This document shows, piece by piece, positions 1 to 9,045 of a DNA stretch of 64,000 nt. Numbering within the stretch: position 1 is the first letter of the stretch; each line of letters opens with the position of its first letter. This DNA is from Brevibacterium yomogidense (lineage in GTDB: Bacteria; Actinomycetota; Actinomycetes; Actinomycetales; Brevibacteriaceae). The stretch lies in the NCBI RefSeq assembly GCF_016107685.1, contig NZ_JABASY010000006.1:62001-126000 (forward strand). The letters run 5' to 3'. Under the pieces are notes generated by a model. It made no database searches and was not told the DNA's origin. It worked only from the letters and a program-made list of their open reading frames with translations. The position numbers and the translations under genes are program-made.

Positions 1-2058
1 TCGTACGCGCGCATCGACCGCACCGTCGCTCGGGAGCTCTTCCTCCGTCACGCCCTGGTCGAGGGGGACTGGCGGGAGACGCACGCGTTCCTGCAGACGA
101 ACGCGAACACCCTGGCGGAGGCGGAGGAGCTCGCCTCCCGCACCCGCGACCGCCGAGTGCTCTCCGGTGAGGACGACCTCTACGCCTTCTACGACGACCG
201 CGTGCCGGAGGACGTGCTGACCGCCTCCGATTTCACCGGCTGGTGGCGGAAGAAGCGTCGCGAGGACCCCGCGTTCCTCGATGTGCCGCTCGAGACGCTG
301 CTGGCCGAGGACGCCGCGGACCGCACCGCCGACCTCGCCCACGAATACCCCACCCACTGGGTGCTGCCGGCCCGCAACGACGAGGAGTCGGAGGCCCGCG
401 CGGAGCTGCGCTACTCGTTCGAACCGGGCACCGAGGGCGACGGGGTGACGGCGGAGATCCAGGTGGGCGACCTGGACCAGGCCGACCCCCACGCGTTCTC
501 GTGGCAGGTGCCGGGGCTGCGGATCGAGTTCATGGCGGCGCTCATCCGGTCGCTGCCCAAGGCGAAGCGGACCTACTTCGTGCCGGCCCCCGATGTCGCC
601 CGCGACATCCTCGCCCACCTGCGTGCGGCCGGTGAGGAGGGGCTCGGCAGTCTGCCCGAGGTGCTCGCCGTCGAACTCACCGCCCGCGGCGGCGGGGGGC
701 GGCTCGAGGACCGCAATCCGATCACCGTGACGCCCGCGGACTTCGACTGGTCCCGCGTGCCCGCCCATCTGCGGCTGCGCTTCCGGCTCATGCGGGGGCG
801 CCGCGTCCTCACCGAGGGCTTCGACCTTGCCGCGATGCAGGCCGACCAGCGCAAGCGGCAGGCCGCGAAGGCGGCGAAGGCGCTCGCCCGGGCGCAGGGG
901 TCGGCCGCCGAGGCCGCAGCGGCCGGGCGAGGCGGCTCGGCTCCGCAGGCGGCCGGGGCGCAGACCACCGCCGCCGAGGCCGCAGCTGGCACTCGTGGAC
1001 CCCGCACCGCAGGCGCGGGGCAGGCAGGTGCGGGTGTGGGGCCGGCGGGTGCAGGTGCGTCACGCGCTGGCGGTGCGGGTCGCAGCGGCGAGCGTGGCAG
1101 CGGTGGGCGGACCAGTGCGCCGGTGCCCACCCGCGAACAGCTGGTCGACCGGGTGGTGGCGGGCGCCTCGGCAGTGCTGTCGTATGCGAAGGAGCACCTG
1201 AGCACGCAGGAGAAGCTGGTGCTCGCCGGTCACCAGAAGACGTCCGACGCGCTGCTGGAAGCCGTGCTCCGTGTCGCAGCCCGCGGTGAGATCGCGGCAG
1301 CAGGGATGGGCGCGGACGGACGGTACGCGGACATGACCGGGACCGCGGACGTGGCCGCGACCTCGGGAACGGCCGGGGTCTCGGACATGACCGGGACCTC
1401 GCGAGGGGCCGGGGCCTCGGGAACGGCTGGGGCTTCCGGGGCGTCGGGTGCGGACCGCGCACCCGGTGCCGCTCCGGATCCGGACGTGCTCTCGCGCGCG
1501 GCGCAGGGCGGGCTCACCACGCGGATGGACCAGCTGCTGCCCGCCCTCATCGCTGCACTCACCGCGATGACGACGCTGGAGAAGAAGGTGTCGAAGGCGT
1601 CGTCGCTGGTGATCCTCGCGAACCTGGCGGACGTGAAGGAGTGGCGGGAGCAGATGGGAACGGCGGAGGCGATCGCGGGGCTCAGCGAGGCGGCGCTGCT
1701 GCGACTGCCGCGCTGGGTGGAGGCCGCGAACGTGCGGATCGACGCGATGGTCGACCAGCCGCCTCGGGACCGGCAGCTCATGGATCGGATGCTCGCGTCG
1801 GAGGCGGCGGTGTCGAAGAAGCTCGCCACGACGCGGCCGGACGTCGCAGCCCTGGGGCGGGCCGCCCGCTTCGGTGAGGTCGTCGACCCTGGTGCTCCCT
1901 CGAGCGGCCCCGGCAGACCCGCATCGGGGCCGGGGGAGGGGTGGCACGCGCTGCTCTTCCAGCAGGAGGAGCTGCGGCTGAGCCTCTTCGCACCGTCACT
2001 GGGGGCGATCGGCAAGGTGTCGGAGCAGCGGATCGCGAAGTCGCTCACGAAGATGTGA
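1..2058 (+). CDS. hrpA: ATP-dependent RNA helicase HrpA, C-terminal part (5' truncated by window)
   Basis: The frame is open from base 1, so the gene begins upstream; 685 residues are visible. They match the C-terminal DUF3418 region that follows the DEAH-box helicase core of HrpA, with conserved stretches such as RELFLRHALVEGDW and DLYAFYDDRVP; the helicase motifs themselves lie outside the window. HrpA-type helicases act on RNA and ribosomes in the cytoplasm. A GTG at 157 is in frame, but family similarity extends to its left, so it is not the true start. Two Ala/Gly/Thr-rich low-complexity segments (about visible residues 280-373 and 437-490) interrupt the domain, and the second contains repeated GTSG/GTAG-like units. 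Directly after the stop lies a 15-bp tandem array. Family assignment is firm; the effect of the inserts is unknown. Confidence 0.88.
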   Translation, partial: SYARIDRTVARELFLRHALVEGDWRETHAFLQTNANTLAEAEELASRTRDRRVLSGEDDLYAFYDDRVPEDVLTASDFTGWWRKKRREDPAFLDVPLETLLAEDAADRTADLAHEYPTHWVLPARNDEESEARAELRYSFEPGTEGDGVTAEIQVGDLDQADPHAFSWQVPGLRIEFMAALIRSLPKAKRTYFVPAPDVARDILAHLRAAGEEGLGSLPEVLAVELTARGGGGRLEDRNPITVTPADFDWSRVPAHLRLRFRLMRGRRVLTEGFDLAAMQADQRKRQAAKAAKALARAQGSAAEAAAAGRGGSAPQAAGAQTTAAEAAAGTRGPRTAGAGQAGAGVGPAGAGASRAGGAGRSGERGSGGRTSAPVPTREQLVDRVVAGASAVLSYAKEHLSTQEKLVLAGHQKTSDALLEAVLRVAARGEIAAAGMGADGRYADMTGTADVAATSGTAGVSDMTGTSRGAGASGTAGASGASGADRAPGAAPDPDVLSRAAQGGLTTRMDQLLPALIAALTAMTTLEKKVSKASSLVILANLADVKEWREQMGTAEAIAGLSEAALLRLPRWVEAANVRIDAMVDQPPRDRQLMDRMLASEAAVSKKLATTRPDVAALGRAARFGEVVDPGAPSSGPGRPASGPGEGWHALLFQQEELRLSLFAPSLGAIGKVSEQRIAKSLTKM

Positions 2059-2175
2059 GGACCACGACGGCCCGGACCACGACGGCCCGGACCACGACGG
2101 CCCGGACCACGACGGCCCGGACCACGACGGCCCGGACCACGACGGCCCGGACCACGACGGCCCGGACCACGACGA
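2059..2175. repeat. 15-bp tandem array directly after the hrpA stop
   Basis: Seven perfect copies of GGACCACGACGGCCC run head to tail from the base after the hrpA stop, followed by a degenerate eighth copy; another partial copy lies near 2190. No spacers are present, so it is not CRISPR. The array is not part of a convincing gene on either strand. Confidence 0.95.
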
Positions 2176-2240
2176 GGTGGGGGCGGTCCGGACCACGACG
2201 ATGTGGGGCGGGACCGTGCCCGCTAGGCGGTCTGAGTCCG

Positions 2241-2693
2241 CTACCCCCAGAAGACACCCGTGACGATCCCCATGAGCGGCATGAAACCGGCAGCGAGCAC
2301 GGTGGCACCGGCCCAGCTCCACCGCCACCGCCACGTGTCGCGCCGCCAGCCGATGAAGAGGCACACGAGCGCGGCGACGAGGCAGATGAACCCGCCCACG
2401 GACATGAGGATGACGCCGAACTGCGTCCACCCGCCGGCCCCCAGCTGCATGATGTACACCGCGACCTGTGACATCTCGAGGGAGAACGCGATCGCCAGCC
2501 ACAGCAGCGGGGCGCTCGCCAGCGCGGCCAGCACGAGGGGCAGGACGCGGAGCAGGCGGCCAGTCCGGTGCGGGTCCCGTGCGACGGTCGTGACCTCGTC
2601 CGGGTGGTCGTCGTGCTGATCGTCCCACCGGTCGTCGTGTCCGTCGTCCCACTGGTCGTCCCGGGGGCTCGATGATCTGCGGTTGCTGCTCAC
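2241..2693 (-). CDS. small membrane protein with Asp/Trp-rich N-terminus, unknown function
   Basis: A 150-residue protein that I do not recognise. The first 45 residues are hydrophilic, with repeated WDD/HDD units (DDQWDDGHDDRWDD) and a Pro/Asp tail. About three hydrophobic membrane segments follow, the last near the C-terminus (GATVLAAGFMPLMGIVTGVF). The start at 2693 (GTG) is preferred because a TAGGCT hexamer on the minus strand (2701-2706) lies 7 nt upstream, the leaderless arrangement used throughout this window; an in-frame GTG at 2699 would add two residues. It is transcribed divergently from prfC, whose own promoter is only about 30 bp away. Acidic cytoplasmic tails joined to short membrane bundles are common in actinobacteria but give no function. 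Confidence 0.72.
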   Translation of the reverse strand: MSSNRRSSSPRDDQWDDGHDDRWDDQHDDHPDEVTTVARDPHRTGRLLRVLPLVLAALASAPLLWLAIAFSLEMSQVAVYIMQLGAGGWTQFGVILMSVGGFICLVAALVCLFIGWRRDTWRWRWSWAGATVLAAGFMPLMGIVTGVFWG

Positions 2694-2700
2694 GGACACC

Positions 2701-2706
2701 AGCCTA
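2701..2706 (-). promoter_or_regulatory. leaderless -10 (TAGGCT) for the small membrane protein gene
   Basis: TAGGCT on the minus strand with 7 nt to the GTG at 2693, placing the transcription start at or next to the start codon. Confidence 0.5.
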
Positions 2707-2732
2707 GATGTCCCCGCTGGAGAACACCTGCC

Positions 2733-2738
2733 TACACT
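2733..2738 (+). promoter_or_regulatory. leaderless -10 (TACACT) for prfC
   Basis: TACACT followed by 6 nt and the GTG start of prfC. No ribosome binding site is present, so the transcript probably begins at the GTG. Confidence 0.6.
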
Positions 2739-2744
2739 GGAGCG

Positions 2745-4349
2745 GTGAACTCCGGCCCCTCATCCTCCTCAGCCCCAACCGCCGACATCCGCAAGCAGGC
2801 GAAGCGGCGGCGGACCTTCGCTGTCATCTCCCACCCCGACTCCGGCAAGTCGACGCTCACAGAGGCGCTCGCCCTCCACGCCCGCGCGATCGGCACCGCC
2901 GGCGCCGTCCACGGCAAGGCGGGACGCCGCTCGACCGTCTCCGACTGGATGACGATGGAGCAGGACCGCGGCATCTCCATCACGTCCGCGGCCCTCCAGT
3001 TCGAGTACGAGGATGTCGTCTTCAACCTCCTCGACACCCCCGGCCACGCGGACTTCTCCGAGGACACCTACCGCGTGCTGTCCGCCGTGGACAGCGCCGT
3101 CATGCTCGTCGACGCGGCGAAGGGCCTCGAGGTCCAGACGATGAAGCTCTTCGAGGTGTGCGCCCACCGCGGCATCCCCATCGTCACCGTCATCAACAAG
3201 TGGGACCGTGCAGGGCTCGACCCCCTGGCGCTCATGGACGAGATCCACGAGCGCACCGGTATGCTGCCCACCCCGCTCACATGGCCGGTGGGCCAGTCCG
3301 GTGACTTCCGCGGCGTCCTCGACCGGCAGACCGGCGACTACACGAAGTACACGCGGGCGAGCGGCGGCGCGAGCATCGCAGGCGAGGAGTCCTACGAGCC
3401 GGCAGCCGCGGAAGAGCTCGAGGGCGATGCGTGGACGACCGCCGTTGACGAATCGGAGCTGCTGGAGCTCGAAGAGCAGAACCACGACCAGGAGGCGTAC
3501 CTCGCAGGAAGCACCACCCCCGTGCTGTTCGCCTCCGCCGTCCTCAACTTCGGTGTGCACAAGCTGCTGGACACGCTCGTGGACATCGCACCGGCCGCGG
3601 AACCGCGTCCTGACGTCAAGGATGAGCCGCGTCCCGTCGACGCACCGTTCTCCGGTTTCGTATTCAAGGTGCAGGCGGGCATGGACGCGAACCACCGCGA
3701 CCGCCTGGCCTACGTCCGCGTGTGCTCCGGCGTGTTCGAGCGGGGCATGGTCGTCACCCACGCGAGCACGGGCAAGCCGTTCGCCACGAAGTACGCGCAG
3801 CAGGTCTTCGGTCGCGACCGCGAATCCGTCGACGAGGCGTTCCCCGGCGACGTCGTGGGGCTCGTGAACGCCTCCGCTCTGCGCGTGGGCGATTCCCTGT
3901 ACCTCGACCGCAAGGTCGTGTTCCCCGGCATCCCCACCTTCTCGCCCGAGCACTTCATGGTCATCCGGGCGAAGGACTCGTCGAAGTACAAGCAGTTCCG
4001 GCGCGGCATCGAGCAGCTCGACCACGAAGGCGTCATCCAGGTGCTGCGCAGCGACTTGCGCGGCGACCAGGCGCCCGTGCTGGGTGCAGTGGGCCCCATG
4101 CAGTTCGAGGTGGCCGAGGACCGGATGGTCAACGAATTCAACGCACCGTGCGAACTGGAGCGGCTCAACTTCTCCATCGCACGGCGCACCGTGCCCGAGG
4201 ACGTGCCGACGCTGTCCCGTGAGCGCAACGTCGAGGTCCTGTCGCGATCAGACGGGGAGCTGCTGGCGCTGTTCTCCGACCGCTGGCGCCTGCAGGGCGT
4301 GGAGCGGACGCATCCGGACGTGGTGCTGGAGCCGCTCGTCGTGAGCTGA
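2745..4349 (+). CDS. prfC: peptide chain release factor 3
   Basis: A 534-residue translational GTPase, close to the E. coli RF3 length. RF3 removes RF1/RF2 from the ribosome after peptide release. Visible G-domain motifs are the P-loop SHPDSGKST (residues 29-37), the switch I region MEQDRGISITSAA, DTPGHADFSED (about 97) and INKWDR (about 149). An EF-Tu-like domain 2 and the RF3 C-terminal domain follow, including GAVGPMQFEVAEDR. RGISITSAA separates RF3 from EF-G. A Ser/Glu-rich stretch at about residues 205-245 is longer than in E. coli. The GTG start is set by the leaderless promoter; the gene appears monocistronic. No clear terminator is visible in the 200 bp before ino1. Confidence 0.95.
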   Translation: MNSGPSSSSAPTADIRKQAKRRRTFAVISHPDSGKSTLTEALALHARAIGTAGAVHGKAGRRSTVSDWMTMEQDRGISITSAALQFEYEDVVFNLLDTPGHADFSEDTYRVLSAVDSAVMLVDAAKGLEVQTMKLFEVCAHRGIPIVTVINKWDRAGLDPLALMDEIHERTGMLPTPLTWPVGQSGDFRGVLDRQTGDYTKYTRASGGASIAGEESYEPAAAEELEGDAWTTAVDESELLELEEQNHDQEAYLAGSTTPVLFASAVLNFGVHKLLDTLVDIAPAAEPRPDVKDEPRPVDAPFSGFVFKVQAGMDANHRDRLAYVRVCSGVFERGMVVTHASTGKPFATKYAQQVFGRDRESVDEAFPGDVVGLVNASALRVGDSLYLDRKVVFPGIPTFSPEHFMVIRAKDSSKYKQFRRGIEQLDHEGVIQVLRSDLRGDQAPVLGAVGPMQFEVAEDRMVNEFNAPCELERLNFSIARRTVPEDVPTLSRERNVEVLSRSDGELLALFSDRWRLQGVERTHPDVVLEPLVVS

Positions 4350-4421
4350 CGATCCGGGGTGCTGCGCAGCGGACCGCGCGAGTGCAGCGAGGCGTGTGAT
4401 TCAGCGCACGGGGTGGTGGGT

Positions 4422-4451
4422 TCGCTCAGCAGGTTCACGGAGGACTAAGAT
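4422..4451 (+). promoter_or_regulatory. candidate ino1 promoter (TTCGCT-18-TAAGAT)
   Basis: TTCGCT (4422-4427) and TAAGAT (4446-4451) with an 18-bp spacer. The predicted start would give ino1 a leader of about 90 nt. Confidence 0.4.
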
Positions 4452-4548
4452 GGGTTGGCGCCCGTACGGACATCCGTTGACCACCGCATCTCATCGCGCG
4501 TGCACGCACCCCCGGGCATTCTGAAGACGTTGAGGAGAGTACGAGACT

Positions 4549-5634
4549 GTGGCTGAGAATCCGATTCGGGTCGCCATCGCTGGCCTGGGCAACTGTGCGA
4601 GTTCCCTGATCCAGGGAGTGGAATACTACCGCGATGCGGATCCGGCACAGAAGGTGCCGGGCCTCATGCACGTCCAGTTCGGCGACTACCACGTGAGCGA
4701 TCTCGAATTCGTCGCCGCGTTCGATGTCGACGGCAAGAAGGTCGGCCAGGACATCGCGGAAGCGATCCACGTGAGCGAGAACAACACGCTCAAGCTCGCG
4801 GACGTCCCGCCCACCGGTGTGACGGTGCAGCGCGGACCCACGCTCGACGGCATGGGCGTGTACTACCGCGACACCATCATCGAATCGGATGAAGAGCCCG
4901 TCAACGTCGCACAGGCGCTGCGTGACGCTCGCGTCGACGTGCTCGTCTGCTACCTGCCGGTCGGTTCTCAGCAGGCCACGGAGTACTACGCGCAGGCCGC
5001 GATCGACGCGAAGGTCGCCTTCGTGAACGCGCTGCCGGTCTTCATTGCGGGCACCAAGTCGTGGGACGACAAGTTCAGGGCCGCGGGTGTCCCCATCGTC
5101 GGCGACGACATCAAGAGCCAGATGGGCGCCACCATCACCCACCGCGTCATGGCGAAGCTGTTCGAGGACCGGGGCGTGGTGCTCGACCGCACGTATCAGC
5201 TGAACGTGGGCGGCAACATGGACTTCAAGAACATGCTCGAACGGGAGCGACTCGAGTCGAAGAAGATCTCGAAGACGCAGGCCGTCACGTCGAACACGAG
5301 CGTCGACCTCGCGGACCGCGACGTCCACATCGGGCCGTCCGACTACGTCGAATGGCTGGACGACCGCAAGTGGGCGTACGTGCGCCTCGAAGGCCGCAAC
5401 TTCGGTGACGCGCCCGTCTCGCTGGAGTACAAGCTCGAGGTGTGGGACTCGCCCAACAGCGCCGGTGTCATCATCGACGCCGTCCGGGCCGCGAAGATCG
5501 GCCTGGACCGCGGCATCGGGGGAGCACTCCTGAGCGCGTCGTCCTACTTCATGAAGTCGCCACCGCACCAGCAGGGCGACGACGCGGCGCACGCCGCGAT
5601 AGAAGCCTTCATCCGGGGAGACATCGACTCCTGA
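4549..5634 (+). CDS. ino1: inositol-3-phosphate synthase
   Basis: A 361-residue NAD-dependent cyclase that turns glucose 6-phosphate into L-myo-inositol 1-phosphate, the entry to phosphatidylinositol and mycothiol in actinobacteria. The length is typical of the short bacterial/archaeal form. The N-terminus carries the dinucleotide-binding turn [19 protein letters not shown]. Further family signatures are [24 protein letters not shown] and the C-terminal [13 protein letters not shown]. The GTG start has a purine-rich site GAGGAGAG about 9 nt upstream. A strong intrinsic terminator follows at 5766, so this is a single-gene transcript. The manA gene further right in the window supplies a different hexose-phosphate branch. 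Confidence 0.96.
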   Translation: MAENPIRVAIAGLGNCASSLIQGVEYYRDADPAQKVPGLMHVQFGDYHVSDLEFVAAFDVDGKKVGQDIAEAIHVSENNTLKLADVPPTGVTVQRGPTLDGMGVYYRDTIIESDEEPVNVAQALRDARVDVLVCYLPVGSQQATEYYAQAAIDAKVAFVNALPVFIAGTKSWDDKFRAAGVPIVGDDIKSQMGATITHRVMAKLFEDRGVVLDRTYQLNVGGNMDFKNMLERERLESKKISKTQAVTSNTSVDLADRDVHIGPSDYVEWLDDRKWAYVRLEGRNFGDAPVSLEYKLEVWDSPNSAGVIIDAVRAAKIGLDRGIGGALLSASSYFMKSPPHQQGDDAAHAAIEAFIRGDIDS

Positions 5635-5765
5635 CCGCCTGGCGCCGTCCGTCGCCGCTGCGGCCGCGGACGAGTCCTCGAGGTGGGGGTCCAGTCCCCG
5701 TCGCAGTGGTCGAATCCTCGCCGCGGCAACCGGGTCTTCCTCGCCGGTAGCCGACGCGGCTTCGA

Positions 5766-5815
5766 CGCGGCCTGTCCGACACACCACAAGGTGTCGGGCA
5801 GGCCGCGTTGTTTTT
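5766..5815 (+). terminator. intrinsic terminator of ino1
   Basis: A 17-bp stem (5766-5782 with 5791-5807, one wobble mismatch) closed by an 8-nt loop and followed by TTGTTTTT. It is the best rho-independent terminator in the window. The rest of 5635-5960 holds no gene that I can support. Confidence 0.85.
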
Positions 5816-5960
5816 CGATAGTGGTGCGCGACTCGGGGTTCTCCGAGTACTCTGGCACCCGTCGCACAGTCGCGGAGCGCGGTGCACTGTTCTCCCCGGC
5901 CTGCGCGGCGGCGTCGCTGTCCGTGCAGAGGCGTCCCTGCCCCGCGTTCGAGGAGTACTC

Positions 5961-7547
5961 GTGTCCACTGCCAAGAACCCGCCGCCGGCCTCACAGGTGC
6001 ACTCCGAGGAGCACCTCGGCGTGCTCATGCGGAGCCTCATCGTCATCGAGAGGGCGGGCAACAAGCTGCCCCACCCCTTCTGGCTGTTCCTGGGCCTCGC
6101 GCTCATCGTCATGATCCTGTCCGCGGTCGCCTCTGCGATGGGAGCCTCCGCGGTCAATCCCGCGACAGGCGAGGACGTCGTCGCGGTCAACCAGTTCGGT
6201 GCCGAGTCGCTGAGGGAACTCGTCGCGAACTCGGTCACCAACTACGTCACCTTCCCCGCGCTGGGTCTGGTCCTCGTCGTCCTGTTCGGCGTCGCGGTCG
6301 CGGAGCAGTCGGGGCTCATCCCGGCCCTCATGAAGGCGGCGCTGCGGTCGGCGTCGCCCCGCTGGGTGACACTCATCGTCGCGCTCGTCGGGTCTGCTGC
6401 GTCGATGGCCTCCGACGCGGCGTACATGATCGTCATCCCGTTGGGCGGCATCGCGTTCAAAGCGGTGGGCCGCAACCCGATCATCGGCTGCGCCGTCGCC
6501 TACGCCGCGACGTCCGGCGGGTACTCCGCCGCACCGTTCGTGAACTCTCTCGACGCGATCCTGGGCGGGCTCTCCACGTCCGCGGCACAGATCGTCGACG
6601 GCTCCTACGTCGTCACACCGGTCGCCAACCTGTACTTCAACTTCATGTCGATGTTCGTCGTCGCGTTCGCGGTCACGCTCGTGACGGAGCTCCTCCTCAA
6701 CAAGCGCGGTGAGCAGCTGACCGTCGACGAGGACTCCGACGACGGCGTCGAGGACCACGAGGACTTCGCGCGCGGAGCCTCGGCCACGGAGAAGCGCGGC
6801 ATGATCGCCGCGCTCATCGCGATGGTGCTGGGGATCATCCTCGTCATCGTGCTGGCGCTTCCGCAGGAGTCGTTCCTCCGCGACGTCGACGGCGGCTTCG
6901 GGCCGGAGTCCGGTCTCATGGCCGGGATCGCCGCGATCGTCGGAGTGGGCTTCTTCGTCTTGGGCATCGCCTACGGTGTCGTCACCGGATCGATCCGGAC
7001 GTGGGAGACAGTGCCCAACATGATGGCCGAGGGTGTCCGCCCGTTCGTCCAGGTGATGGTCCTGTTCTTCGCCGCCTCGCAGTTCCTCGCCGTCTTCAAG
7101 GCGTCGTCGCTGGGTGAGATCTTCGCGATCAAGGGGGCGGAGTTCTTCCAGAGCGTCGAAGCGGGACCGTTCCTCATCCTGCTGGGCGGCTCCGTGCTCG
7201 TGGGGATGGGCGCGCTCCTCATCACCTCCGGCACGGGGCTGTGGACGCTGCTGAGCGTCATCCTCGTGCCGATGTTCATGCTGCTGGGGATCTCACCGGA
7301 GACCACGCAGGCGATGTACCGCATCGGTGACTCGACGTTCAACATCGTGTCGCCCATGAGCCCGTACTTCATCATGATCCTGGGCTTCGTGCAGCGGTAC
7401 AAGAAGGACGCGGGGATCGGCACGCTCCTGTCGCTCACCATCCCGCTGAGCATCGCGATGTGGATCTGCTGGACCGCGTTCTTCTTCGCCTGGTGGGCAC
7501 TGGGCATCCCGTGGGGCCCCGGTTCGCCGATCGACTACGCTCCCTGA
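5961..7547 (+). CDS. AbgT-family transporter
   Basis: A 528-residue polytopic membrane protein with roughly a dozen hydrophobic segments. It resembles the AbgT (p-aminobenzoyl-glutamate/antimetabolite efflux) family: an N-terminal ERAGNKLPHPFWLF segment, the signature GSAASMASDAAYMIVIP and a C-terminal GDSTFNIVSPMSPYFIMIL. Members import p-aminobenzoyl-glutamate or export sulfonamide-like drugs; which applies here cannot be told. The start at GTG 5961 is chosen because AGGAG lies just upstream and family similarity begins after it; an upstream in-frame ATG at 5808 falls inside the ino1 terminator. The acidic loop DEDSDDGVEDHED lies near residue 260. A pair of 20-bp direct repeats follows the gene. 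Confidence 0.88.
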   Translation: MSTAKNPPPASQVHSEEHLGVLMRSLIVIERAGNKLPHPFWLFLGLALIVMILSAVASAMGASAVNPATGEDVVAVNQFGAESLRELVANSVTNYVTFPALGLVLVVLFGVAVAEQSGLIPALMKAALRSASPRWVTLIVALVGSAASMASDAAYMIVIPLGGIAFKAVGRNPIIGCAVAYAATSGGYSAAPFVNSLDAILGGLSTSAAQIVDGSYVVTPVANLYFNFMSMFVVAFAVTLVTELLLNKRGEQLTVDEDSDDGVEDHEDFARGASATEKRGMIAALIAMVLGIILVIVLALPQESFLRDVDGGFGPESGLMAGIAAIVGVGFFVLGIAYGVVTGSIRTWETVPNMMAEGVRPFVQVMVLFFAASQFLAVFKASSLGEIFAIKGAEFFQSVEAGPFLILLGGSVLVGMGALLITSGTGLWTLLSVILVPMFMLLGISPETTQAMYRIGDSTFNIVSPMSPYFIMILGFVQRYKKDAGIGTLLSLTIPLSIAMWICWTAFFFAWWALGIPWGPGSPIDYAP

Positions 7548-7586
7548 TTCGGAGTCCGGCGACTGAGCCCCGCATTCGGAGGTCTG

Positions 7587-7626
7587 TGTCGGGTGGCCGA
7601 GTCCTCTGTCGGGTGGCCGACTCCTG
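7587..7626. repeat. two 20-bp direct repeats after the AbgT-family gene
   Basis: Two adjacent near-identical copies beginning TGTCGGGTGGCCGA start 40 bp past the stop. This is one of several local 3'-end duplications in the window. Confidence 0.85.
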
Positions 7627-7685
7627 CCGCGGCATCGGATACCCGGTGTGCCGGCCCGACGCTCTGAGACTGATGCGGTTCTCGA

Positions 7686-7722
7686 TGACAGCGATGTGAT
7701 CTTCCTGGTCACATCGCTGTCA
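7686..7722 (+). terminator. 14-bp inverted repeat, probable terminator
   Basis: Perfect arms TGACAGCGATGTGA and TCACATCGCTGTCA separated by 9 nt. No T-run follows, so it may terminate weakly or serve as a protein-binding site. It lies between the AbgT-family gene and the BI-1 gene. Confidence 0.5.
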
Positions 7723-7771
7723 CGATCGTCCTGTGAACGGGAATTCTGTGAAGTGATACAGGGTTCATCCA

Positions 7772-7777
7772 TAGAAT
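7772..7777 (+). promoter_or_regulatory. candidate -10 (TAGAAT) of the BI-1 family gene
   Basis: TAGAAT lies about 40 nt upstream of the start at 7819, leaving room for the ribosome binding site seen there. No convincing -35 was found. Confidence 0.4.
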
Positions 7778-7818
7778 GGTGTCGGTAGATACCACGACCA
7801 CCGATGGGAAGGATCCCG

Positions 7819-8628
7819 ATGAGCAATCCGCTCGTGCGCCGCGGCATCAACGACGGAATCCGAGCTGGGCAGGAGCAGAACCGCATCCCCGCCCCCTCTG
7901 ATGCGCAGCTGCAGCAGATGTACGACGCTCCGTCGTACCAGGCGCAGCCCGTCGCCGAACGGTCGATGACCTACGACGACGTCCTCATGAAGACTGCCAT
8001 CTGCTTCGCCGTGCTGCTCGCCGGCGCGGTCGTCGGGTGGATCATGCCGATGCTGGCGCTGCCGTCGATGCTCGTCGCGCTGGTGATCGGCCTGATCATC
8101 GCGTTCAAGAAGGAACCCAGCAAGGGCCTCATCCTCGCGTACTCCGCGATCGAGGGCGTGTTCCTGGGCGGCATCTCGAGCATGTTCGAGACGATGTACG
8201 ACGGCATCGTCATGCAGGCGGTGCTGGGCACTGTCAGCGTGTTCCTGGTGATGTTCGGGCTGTTCAAGTTCAAGATCGTCCGCATGAGCTCCGGCTTCAT
8301 GAAGTTCCTCATGCTCGCAGTGGGCGGCTATGCGGTGTTCTCACTCGTGAACTTCGGCTTCGCGATGTTCTCCGGCGGTGAGATGAACGCCCGAACCATG
8401 GAGATCACGATCATGGGCATCACGATGCCGCTGGGTGTCCTCATCTCCGGTGTCGCCGTGATCCTCGCGGCGCTCACGCTCGTCGCGGACTTCCAGATGA
8501 TCGAAGAGGGCGTGCGCCACCGGATCCCGGAGAAGTACTCGTGGATCTGCGCGTTCTCGCTCATGGTCACCCTCATCTGGCTGTACATCGAGATCCTGCG
8601 CCTGCTGTCCTACTTCCGGTCGAACTGA
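7819..8628 (+). CDS. Bax inhibitor-1/YccA family membrane protein
   Basis: A 269-residue protein. A hydrophilic N-terminus of about 60 residues (MSNPLVRRGINDG) is followed by about seven membrane segments. The length, the opening MSNP motif and the segment ILAYSAIEGVFLGGISSMFE identify the bacterial Bax inhibitor-1 (YccA-like) family typical of actinobacteria. The bacterial role is unclear; relatives act as pH-sensitive calcium leak channels or modulate FtsH. The start at ATG 7819 has GGAAGG 6 nt upstream; the in-frame ATG at 7804 overlaps that site and is unlikely. A small unknown gene follows 19 bp later on the same strand and may be co-transcribed. Confidence 0.9.
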   Translation: MSNPLVRRGINDGIRAGQEQNRIPAPSDAQLQQMYDAPSYQAQPVAERSMTYDDVLMKTAICFAVLLAGAVVGWIMPMLALPSMLVALVIGLIIAFKKEPSKGLILAYSAIEGVFLGGISSMFETMYDGIVMQAVLGTVSVFLVMFGLFKFKIVRMSSGFMKFLMLAVGGYAVFSLVNFGFAMFSGGEMNARTMEITIMGITMPLGVLISGVAVILAALTLVADFQMIEEGVRHRIPEKYSWICAFSLMVTLIWLYIEILRLLSYFRSN

Positions 8629-8647
8629 CGGGTCATCGGGACAGATC

Positions 8648-8947
8648 ATGACGGCTGAGGCGAAGGCGGCGGCTCTCCTGGAGGAGGTCGGCCGCCTTCG
8701 CCTTCGTGTGACGTCTCTGACGACTCGCCAGCTGGACGACGGTCGGCGGGCCGTGATCCGTGAAGCGCTCGCGCACCTGTCGGATCTGTGCGCGGAAGGT
8801 CGGGCCGTACCGGAGCTGGAGGACAGGGTTCTCGCGGATCAGGTGGTGGTGCTCCTCACCGACTGCCTGCCGGAGTACGGGGCGACGGACGACCAGACGG
8901 CCCGCGCGCTTGTGATCGCGCAGGATCTGAGGCACGCCCTCGCGTAG
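8648..8947 (+). CDS. small helical protein, unknown function
   Basis: A 99-residue acidic protein predicted to be almost entirely helical (EAKAAALLEEVGRLRLRV, DQTARALVIAQDLRHALA). There is no recognisable motif, signal or membrane segment. It starts 19 bp after the BI-1 gene. No good ribosome binding site precedes the ATG, so expression may depend on the upstream gene. Codon usage resembles its neighbours (G/C at most third positions), which supports a real gene, but I could not assign a family. Confidence 0.55.
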   Translation: MTAEAKAAALLEEVGRLRLRVTSLTTRQLDDGRRAVIREALAHLSDLCAEGRAVPELEDRVLADQVVVLLTDCLPEYGATDDQTARALVIAQDLRHALA

Positions 8948-9045
8948 CCGTCACTCTTCCGGGATGCCCCGCACTGCGGGGACGACACACATGGGCGACA
9001 GAGATGACAAGCACAGACGGCAGACAGGAAGGAGACTCCTCCACA

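Noticed and set aside
157-159. GTG at 157 as the true start of hrpA
   Set aside because: The frame and the DUF3418 similarity continue upstream to the window edge.
5683-5760. Possible tRNA (TGGTCGAATCCTCG resembles a T-arm)
   Set aside because: No matching acceptor, D- or anticodon-arm could be folded around it, and there is no CCA-adjacent stem.
5808-5960. Earlier start (ATG 5808) for the AbgT-family transporter
   Set aside because: It lies inside the ino1 terminator stem and T-run and adds residues without family similarity.
7686-7722. CRP site (TGTGA ... TCACA)
   Set aside because: The spacing between half sites is 9 bp instead of 6; the longer 14-bp arms fit a hairpin better.
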